In this document: positions 6,319 through 11,607 of the stretch, piece by piece
Position numbering within the stretch: the stretch's first letter is position 1
Layout: every line of letters begins with the position of its first letter
From: Thiotrichaceae bacterium
GTDB lineage: Bacteria; Pseudomonadota; Gammaproteobacteria; Thiotrichales; Thiotrichaceae
Direction: 5' to 3'
Assembly (NCBI GenBank): GCA_026992705.1
Contig: JALWYT010000289.1
Location: 1 to 11,607, forward strand
DNA length: 11,607 nt
Translations under genes and position numbers: made by a program
The notes under the pieces: model-generated
Told to the model about the DNA's origin: nothing
Seen by the model: the letters and a program-made list of their open reading frames with translations, nothing else
The model's database searches: none

Positions 6319-7437
6319 ATGATGATTCATTCTCTTTTAAAAGCAATGGTAAAGCAGGATGCTTCGGATTTATATTTAACCACCGATGCATACGCAACCT
6401 TAAAAGTACACGGTAAACATCAACCCATTAGCAAAGAGCCTTTGCGTCGTGGAGCTATCCGCAAAATCTGTTATGAAATTCTTAGTGATGAGGAAATTCA
6501 AGAGTTTGAAACAACAAGAGAATTAGATAAAGGCTTATCCCTCGAAGGTTATGGGCGTTTTCGTCTGAACTTCTATTTTCAGCGAGGCGAAGTTTCACTG
6601 GTAGCTCGTTATATCCGCTCCCAAGTACAAACGCCTGAGGAGCTTAAATTACCGCCTGTATTAAAGCATCTGATTATGAAAAAAGAAGGCTTGATGCTAT
6701 TTGTTGGCTCAACAGGCTCAGGTAAATCAACCTCAATGGCATCCTTAATCGAATACCGAAACCAAGTTTCTGCGGATCATATTCTCACCATTGAAGACCC
6801 CATTGAGTTTAGTTTTAGTCATGCTCGATCCATTATTGGGCAACGCGAAGTCGGTACAGACACCCTAAGTTATGCCAACGCTATGCGACAAGCCATGCGT
6901 GAAGCCCCTGATTTAATAATGGTCGGCGAGATTCGGGATACGGAGACTATGGAATCTGCACTCGGTTTTGCGGACACAGGACACATGGTTATTTCTACAT
7001 TACACGCAACCAATGTAATTCAAGCCCTAGAGCGTATTGTGTACCTATTCCCAAAAGAGCAAAAACACCGCGTATTAATGGATTTATCACTCAACCTAAA
7101 AGGCATCGTTGCCCAACGCCTTATCAAAAGCAACAGCGGCAAATACCTACTCGCCGCAGAAGTGCTAGTCAATACGCCTTATGTCGCTGAAATTATCCGC
7201 AACGGTGAATTCCAAGAACTTAAAGATGTTATCGAAAAAGGAGCCAGCGATGGCATGATTACCTTTGACCAATGCCTACTCCGCCACTACCAAGAAGGTT
7301 CCATCAGCAAAGAAGAAGCCCTAGAAAATGCAGGTTCCAATAACAACTTACTCTGGGAAATGAATTTCGGAGAAAGCGAAGCCAAACAACAAAATAAAAA
7401 TACAGAGGTTTACTCGACTTTGCCTGAGTTGAATTAG
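6319..7437 (+). CDS. Third PilT/PilU-family ATPase (PilU-like paralogue)
   Basis: A 372-residue ATPase that starts 3 bases after the pilU stop. It is clearly a retraction-type secretion ATPase: Walker A GSTGSGKST at 130-138, Asp box TIEDPIEF at 157-164, Walker B IMVGEIRD at 200-207 with E204, His box TGHMVISTLHATNV from 220. It shares with PilU the GSTGSGKST loop, EIRDxETME, and VLMDLSLNLKGIVAQRLI, so it looks like a diverged duplicate of pilU rather than of pilT. Differences include SFSHARSIIGQREVGTDT after the Asp box and a shorter N-terminus. All catalytic motifs are intact, so it is probably active. Two ATGs (6319 and 6322) are possible starts; the Shine-Dalgarno is weak. The C-terminal tail after about residue 345 is polar and probably disordered. 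Its role beside PilT and PilU is unknown; modulation of retraction or work with a second pilus system are possibilities. Confidence 0.9.
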   Translation: MMIHSLLKAMVKQDASDLYLTTDAYATLKVHGKHQPISKEPLRRGAIRKICYEILSDEEIQEFETTRELDKGLSLEGYGRFRLNFYFQRGEVSLVARYIRSQVQTPEELKLPPVLKHLIMKKEGLMLFVGSTGSGKSTSMASLIEYRNQVSADHILTIEDPIEFSFSHARSIIGQREVGTDTLSYANAMRQAMREAPDLIMVGEIRDTETMESALGFADTGHMVISTLHATNVIQALERIVYLFPKEQKHRVLMDLSLNLKGIVAQRLIKSNSGKYLLAAEVLVNTPYVAEIIRNGEFQELKDVIEKGASDGMITFDQCLLRHYQEGSISKEEALENAGSNNNLLWEMNFGESEAKQQNKNTEVYSTLPELN

Positions 7438-7469
7438 AAGGCTTTACTAGATACTGCTATCATCTTCCA

Positions 7470-8924
7470 ATGATTGCAAAAACCTTAATGATTCAAGGCA
7501 CAACGTCTGATGCAGGCAAAAGTGCCATTGTCACTGGCTTGTGTCGTTTATTAACTCGGCAAGGCTATCGTGTTGCTCCGTTTAAGCCGCAGAATATGGC
7601 ATTAAACAGTGCTGTAACCTGTGACGGTGGCGAAATTGGACGAGCTCAAGCAGTACAAGCTCAGGCTTGCGGTATTGAGCCGCATACCGATATGAATCCC
7701 ATTTTGCTCAAACCCTCCTCCGATATTGGTTCCCAAGTGATTATCAATGGCAAAGTCTATGGGCAGATGACGGCGGTGGAATATCACGCATTCAAGCCTA
7801 CTGCCATGCAATATGTCTTAGCGGCTTATCAGCGTTTGCAACAGCAATATGATGTGATTTTAGTGGAAGGAGCAGGCAGCCCTGCGGAGATTAATCTCCG
7901 CCAAAATGATATTGCCAATATGGGCTTTGCTGAGGCGGTTGATTGCCCGGTTTGGCTAATTGCAGATATTGATCGAGGCGGGGTATTTGCAAGCCTTGTG
8001 GGAACATTGGAGCTATTAACAAACAGTGAAAAACAGCGGGTTACAGGCTTAATTATCAACCGTTTTCGTGGTGATGTGGCGTTATTGCAATCTGGTATTG
8101 AATGGCTTGAACAGCGGACTAAAAAGCCTGTACTCGGTGTTGTGCCTTACTTAAAAGAGCTTTACCTAGAAGCTGAGGACAGCCTAAATCTTATAATGAA
8201 TAAAGCCGACGACAAGGCTGATAAACTGAATATTATTGTCCCACGCCTGCCGAAACTAAGTAATCATACCGATTTTGATGCCTTGCAACATCATCCTCAG
8301 CTTAACTTTCAATTCGTTACTTTATCCAATGATATTCCGCCTGCGGATTTAATTATTCTGCCCGGTAGCAAAAGCGTTCGCTCTGACTTGCAAGCACTGA
8401 AAAAAGCAGGCTGGGATAAGCATATAAAAAAACATCTACGCTACGGCGGAAAACTGCTGGGTATTTGTGGTGGCTATCAAATGTTAGGGCAGGTAATCCA
8501 TGACCCCTTGGGCATTGAAGGCGTTGCCGGCTCAGAACCCGCTCTAGGCTTATTGCAATTAGAAACTACGCTAGAAAATGACAAACAATTACGAAACCAG
8601 CACGGCAAACTCAGCATAGGGGGAACCGTTAGCGGCTATGAAATCCACGCAGGAATTAGCTCAGGCAATGCTCTAAATAAGCCTATGATCTGCTACCAAG
8701 ACCACAACGACGGAACTATTAGTGATGACAATCAAATCATGGGCTGCTATTTGCACGGCTTATTCGACCAAGCAGAAGCCTGCTCCAGCTTGCTACAATG
8801 GGCAGGCTTAAATAAAGCCATCAGCCAAGACCACTATCAACGACAAGAGCAAGGAATTAATGATTTGGCGGATTGCCTAGAAACATCCATTGATATATCA
8901 GCCTTGAAGGTATTAATAAAATAA
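7470..8924 (+). CDS. cobQ: CobQ/CbiP, cobyric acid synthase
   Basis: A 484-residue glutamine-dependent amidotransferase of cobalamin synthesis; it amidates four carboxylates of adenosylcobyrinic acid a,c-diamide, using ATP and glutamine. The N-terminal synthetase domain starts MIQGTTSDAGKS, with FKPQNMALNS near 38-47 and GRAQAVQAQA just after. EGAGSPAEIN and ADIDRGGVFASL are further signatures. The class I glutaminase domain has its Cys nucleophile at C333 in LLGICGGYQMLG and its His at H429 in GCYLHGLFD. Length is normal. The ATG at 7470 has no good Shine-Dalgarno; the ATG at 7488 is an alternative but has none either, and no in-frame start exists further upstream before the previous stop. 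The gene follows the pilus operon by 32 bases and is convergent with the chelatase genes, so it may be read through from the pil promoter. Confidence 0.96.
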   Translation: MIAKTLMIQGTTSDAGKSAIVTGLCRLLTRQGYRVAPFKPQNMALNSAVTCDGGEIGRAQAVQAQACGIEPHTDMNPILLKPSSDIGSQVIINGKVYGQMTAVEYHAFKPTAMQYVLAAYQRLQQQYDVILVEGAGSPAEINLRQNDIANMGFAEAVDCPVWLIADIDRGGVFASLVGTLELLTNSEKQRVTGLIINRFRGDVALLQSGIEWLEQRTKKPVLGVVPYLKELYLEAEDSLNLIMNKADDKADKLNIIVPRLPKLSNHTDFDALQHHPQLNFQFVTLSNDIPPADLIILPGSKSVRSDLQALKKAGWDKHIKKHLRYGGKLLGICGGYQMLGQVIHDPLGIEGVAGSEPALGLLQLETTLENDKQLRNQHGKLSIGGTVSGYEIHAGISSGNALNKPMICYQDHNDGTISDDNQIMGCYLHGLFDQAEACSSLLQWAGLNKAISQDHYQRQEQGINDLADCLETSIDISALKVLIK

Positions 8925-8962
8925 AATTACTGATTAACAACCTCCTTAAAAATCGTCTTCTA

Positions 8963-9694
8963 TCACTGAACCGTTATCAATGTATTAATGTTAAGATATT
9001 CTCCGCCTAGCCGTTCAGCCAATTTTTTAACTTGGGATAATTTAACTGCGGTTGTTTCCATATCAATAAGGCGGATAGGCATTTCTAAATCAGGTAGAGT
9101 TTCGCTTATTTGCATTCGTCCGTCGGTTAAAATTGTTACAGTTTGCTCTAATTGGCGGTGTTGTTTTGCGTGTTTTTTGAGTTCTTGTAAGGCGTTTATA
9201 AAAGGTGTGCCGCCTCCGCCTTTTATATTGTTTAGCTGTTCATCGAACGATTTTGGGGCAGGTTTGGCGTCGTAAATTACAGAGACTTGATTATTGCCAA
9301 AGGTGATTAGACTGAGTAAATCGCGTTGCAGATACAGTTGATTGCAGAAATATTGTAACACCCCTTTGGCATGGCTTAGGTTCTCGCGACTTAGCATGGA
9401 GCCTGAGGTGTCTAATAAAATAATATGCAAACAAGGCTGGGTTTGTTGTTTGTTTTGGTGGATTAGGCGTGTGATGGCGTGGCGATTATCAGGGTGGGCG
9501 AGTGTTTGTTGCCATTGAATGCTTTTTGATTGTTGGCGAGGAATTGGGCTGTTTTTTAATAATCCGAGCTTTTTGTGCTGGCTTAATTGCCCGTCTGTGT
9601 GGTGATTGTCAGATTTTAGTGTTTTTTTTTCGGGGCAGGGTCGAGCTTGCGTTGTAGCCCAATGGCGACGTTTTCTGTTGGCATTTCGCCCCAA
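8963..9694 (-). CDS. VWA-domain (ChlD-like) chelatase subunit, probably joined to the AAA+ gene by -1 frameshifting
   Basis: This frame encodes a von Willebrand factor A domain like the C-terminal half of ChlD/BchD and of cobaltochelatase-associated proteins. MIDAS metal-binding residues are visible: DTSGSM (D95, S97, S99), the Thr of GGGGTPF (T163) and the Asp of LTDGR (D191). The coordinates give the longest frame, opening with TTG at 9694, but its first 24 residues overlap the upstream AAA+ gene and look non-functional. No ATG occurs before the MIDAS motif. The family-like sequence begins only after the A9 run at 9622-9630, and this frame is exactly -1 to the AAA+ gene. The likely product is therefore a fusion of about 557 residues made by slippage at the A9 run. 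Separate initiation at the TTG, with AAGG close by, is the alternative. Together with the AAA+ part it should power cobalt insertion by a CobN-type subunit, not seen in this window. Confidence 0.8.
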   Translation of the reverse strand: MGRNANRKRRHWATTQARPCPEKKTLKSDNHHTDGQLSQHKKLGLLKNSPIPRQQSKSIQWQQTLAHPDNRHAITRLIHQNKQQTQPCLHIILLDTSGSMLSRENLSHAKGVLQYFCNQLYLQRDLLSLITFGNNQVSVIYDAKPAPKSFDEQLNNIKGGGGTPFINALQELKKHAKQHRQLEQTVTILTDGRMQISETLPDLEMPIRLIDMETTAVKLSQVKKLAERLGGEYLNINTLITVQ

Positions 9695-10635
9695 TCGCCT
9701 TGATGGTTGGATTGGGTTTTTTGTTCGGAATGAGTTTGTGGCTGTTGGGGGGCTGTTGCTGATTGCTTGTCTGGCTTAGCTTGGCGGCGATGCTGCAAAA
9801 CAAAGTCTTCTACGGCATCAATATCCTCTGTGCTTAATTGCTCTTTTTGTTGTAATGTAGCATAAGCCCTAGCAGCACGGTATAGGGCTAAATCTGCTCT
9901 CACGCCTTCAACATTTGCGGCAAAGCAACGCTTGGCGATTTCTTCCTGCATGGTGTTTGAGATGTGTATTTGCGGTAAAGCCGTTTGAGCTTGTTGAATT
10001 TTTTGCCGCAGGCTATCTTGTTCGGCTTGATATTTTTCAATAAAAGCCGCTGGATTTTCGTCAAATGCTAGCCGCTGTTGCACGATTTGTTGTCGCGTGT
10101 ATTGATCAGGCTGATCTTGCAGTTGTACGCATAAGCCAAAACGATCTAATAATTGCGGGCGTAATTCGCCTTCGTCGGGGTTCATTGTGCCTAATAATAA
10201 AAACTCTGCTGAATGCTGGTGTGAAATGCCATCACGCTCAAGATAATTCACCCCAGAGGCACTGACATCGAGCAATAAATCAACCAAATGGCTGGCGAGT
10301 AGATTAATCTCGTCAACATAAAGAATGCCGCCATCTGCCTGAGCCAATAAGCCTGAAATAAACTCAACCGAGCCATCTGCAAGCACTTTTTCCAGATTTA
10401 ATGAACCTAATAGGCGGTCTTCACTCACGCCCAGCGGCAAATTAACAAATGGAGCGTTGCCATTGTCTAATAGATCCGCCAAACCACGAGCCAAGGTCGA
10501 TTTGGCACTGCCCCGCATACCGCTGATTAATACGCCCCCAATTTTAGGGTCAATCGCAACCAATAATAGAGCAGTCTTGAGCATATCTTGCCCGATAATG
10601 GCAGAAAAGGGGTAGTGAGGCGTGCGTGTATTCAT
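9616..10635 (-). CDS. ChlI/BchI-like AAA+ chelatase subunit
   Basis: A 339-residue AAA+ ATPase of the magnesium/cobalt chelatase motor family. N-terminal YPFSAIIGQDMLKTALLL is typical. Walker A GMRGSAKST is at 39-47, Walker B GILYVDEI at 103-110, and GTMNPDEGELRPQLLDRFG at 149-167 carries sensor 1 and the arginine finger. A proline/glutamine-rich linker follows from about residue 295. The ATG at 10635 is preferred to ATG 10692, since the extra 19 residues (with WWSLWL) are unlike the family and would overlap sbcC. It starts 19 bases after the sbcC stop, with no clear Shine-Dalgarno. The frame ends DPAPKKKH-stop, with the three Lys codons formed by the A9 run. Neighbouring cobQ and the absence of chlorophyll genes suggest cobalt rather than magnesium; that is inference. 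This short product would be the small subunit if frameshifting makes the longer one. Confidence 0.88.
   Translation of the reverse strand: MNTRTPHYPFSAIIGQDMLKTALLLVAIDPKIGGVLISGMRGSAKSTLARGLADLLDNGNAPFVNLPLGVSEDRLLGSLNLEKVLADGSVEFISGLLAQADGGILYVDEINLLASHLVDLLLDVSASGVNYLERDGISHQHSAEFLLLGTMNPDEGELRPQLLDRFGLCVQLQDQPDQYTRQQIVQQRLAFDENPAAFIEKYQAEQDSLRQKIQQAQTALPQIHISNTMQEEIAKRCFAANVEGVRADLALYRAARAYATLQQKEQLSTEDIDAVEDFVLQHRRQAKPDKQSATAPQQPQTHSEQKTQSNHQGDWGEMPTENVAIGLQRKLDPAPKKKH
9622..9630 (-). promoter_or_regulatory. A9 slippery run, candidate -1 frameshift (or transcription slippage) site
   Basis: On the minus strand the AAA+ frame reads CCG AAA AAA AAA CAC TAA. The heptamer A-AAA-AAA within it lets tRNA-Lys re-pair in the -1 frame, after which translation continues ACA CTA AAA into the VWA frame. 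The zero-frame stop comes just two codons after the run (9616-9618), as at many recoding sites. The offset between the two reading frames (998 bases between the longest starts, 2 modulo 3) confirms -1. I found no convincing upstream Shine-Dalgarno stimulator and only weak downstream pairing. A homopolymer of nine also allows RNA polymerase slippage, or a sequencing error. Confidence 0.6.
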
Positions 10636-10654
10636 AATCAATATTGTAATAAAA

Positions 10655-11607
10655 CTAAGCCACAAGCTCCACCACGCTTCGCCCATTGCCACAGGCTTTT
10701 ACGCGGATTTGTGTAGCGATGCGTTCGTTGATGGCGGAGACATGGGAGATAATGCAGACGGTTTTGCCTTGGGCTTGTAGTGAGTCTAGGGCAGATAAGG
10801 CGGTGTCTAGGGTTTGTGGGTCTAGTGTGCCGAAACCTTCGTCGATAAATAATGAGTCGATTTGTGTTTTTCGGGATGAGAGTGATGCCAAGCCTAAGGC
10901 GAGGGCGAGTGAGACTAAAAAGCTTTCGCCGCCTGATAAGCTATGCACAGGGCGGATTTCATCGCCCATTTCTCGGTCGATAATTTGTAATTCTAAATCC
11001 GTTTGCGGCACACGTTGCAGAGCATAGCGGCGATTGAGTTCTTGCATCCGTTGATTGGCGTGCGAGATTAGGATTTCCAGCGTCAGGCTTTGAGCAAAAT
11101 TACGGAATTTTGAGCCATTTTGTGAGCCAATTAATTCTTTCATTCCCTGCCAGATATTGTTTATTTTGGCTTGTTTGTCGTAATCCTTTTGCAGTTTCTC
11201 TGCTTTTTTGCGTTTTTGATCATCATTGCGTAATTGATAATCCACATCAGCAAGCTGCTTTGAGATGGCTTGCTGGGCTTGCTCAATATCGGCTAATTGT
11301 TCTGCAATGTGCTGTTGGTTTTCGTGCAGATAATCAACAGAATAAATCTTGTCCAAATCCAGCCATTGCTTGATGACATTGACATTTGCAAAGTATTCTG
11401 CAATCGCTTTTTCTGCGGTTTCTAAATGAATTTGGCTGGTCTGCAAGGCTTTTTGCAGGCGTTGAATGGCTTGCTCTTGTTGGCGTATCCATGCTTTATC
11501 TTTGCTCAATATCTCACGAGCGGTTTGTTCATTAATGGATAATTGTTGCAGTTCAGCATCTAATTCCTCACGGCGTTGCGTGCGGTCTTTTTGTTGCTGA
11601 TTAAGTA
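10655..11607 (-). CDS. sbcC: SbcC, SMC-like exonuclease subunit (3' part)
   Basis: The minus-strand frame is open from the right edge to the TAG at 10657-10655, giving about the last 316 residues of a protein normally around 1000-1200. SbcC, with SbcD, forms an ATP-dependent nuclease that cleaves DNA hairpins and processes replication forks and breaks (the Rad50/Mre11 equivalent). The first half of the visible part is a Gln/Lys/Glu-rich coiled coil. The C-terminal ATPase lobe has the ABC signature LSGGESFLVSLALALGLASL (about 10890-10942), Walker B SLFIDEGFGTLD (about 10822-10860) and the switch His in IISHV (about 10739-10753). The internal TTG at 11509 is not a start; the coding frame continues through it. 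It is followed by the chelatase gene after 19 bases, so the two may share a transcript, though no functional link is known. Confidence 0.95.
   Translation of the reverse strand, partial: LNQQQKDRTQRREELDAELQQLSINEQTAREILSKDKAWIRQQEQAIQRLQKALQTSQIHLETAEKAIAEYFANVNVIKQWLDLDKIYSVDYLHENQQHIAEQLADIEQAQQAISKQLADVDYQLRNDDQKRKKAEKLQKDYDKQAKINNIWQGMKELIGSQNGSKFRNFAQSLTLEILISHANQRMQELNRRYALQRVPQTDLELQIIDREMGDEIRPVHSLSGGESFLVSLALALGLASLSSRKTQIDSLFIDEGFGTLDPQTLDTALSALDSLQAQGKTVCIISHVSAINERIATQIRVKACGNGRSVVELVA

Noticed and set aside
9031..9275. Plus-strand open frame opposite the VWA gene
   Set aside because: Antisense shadow; the minus strand has the MIDAS motifs and family-like protein.
10636..10692. 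Longer start (ATG 10692) for the AAA+ chelatase gene
   Set aside because: It would add a Trp-rich 19-residue stretch unlike the family and overlap the sbcC end; the ATG at 10635 gives the usual N-terminus.

Overview
The window looks like a chromosomal segment of a gammaproteobacterium of moderate to low GC. The evidence is the gene content and order: the divergent yggS / pilT-pilU pair is arranged as in Pseudomonas and relatives, and there is an Allochromatium-type 2[4Fe-4S] ferredoxin, a GlnD C-terminus and an SbcC C-terminus. I cannot fix the genus. All similarity statements are from memory of the families; no search was run.

Layout. 1-1155 (+): 3' part of glnD (HD domain end and two ACT domains). 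1156-2848: an AT-rich, gene-poor island. It holds a lone CbiM-type metal-transport membrane protein (1297-1980, +), the wreck of a secreted DUF2202 ferritin-like protein on the other strand (about 2129-2476), and a 370-bp spacer with a perfect FNR-type palindrome and three other perfect inverted repeats ahead of the ferredoxin gene. 2849-3103 (+): ferredoxin. 3243-3929 (-): yggS. 4082-7437 (+): three tightly packed PilT-family ATPase genes, namely pilT, pilU and a second pilU-like paralogue. 7470-8924 (+): cobQ, 32 bp behind the pilus genes. 8963-10635 (-): a ChlI-like AAA+ chelatase subunit followed, in the -1 frame, by a VWA (ChlD-like) domain, with the switch at a run of nine A. 10655-11607 (-): 3' part of sbcC.

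How the genes fit together. The type IV pilus genes form one retraction-motor operon with an extra, third motor. CobQ, the ChlI/VWA chelatase proteins and possibly the CbiM-like permease point to cobalamin (cobalt) metabolism spread over this region. The two most interesting points are the AAA+/VWA frame junction, which has the geometry expected for -1 ribosomal frameshifting (or transcriptional slippage) making two chelatase subunits from one gene, and the three-gene PilT/PilU/PilU-like cluster. No CRISPR array, tRNA, rRNA, insertion sequence or complete mobile element was seen.
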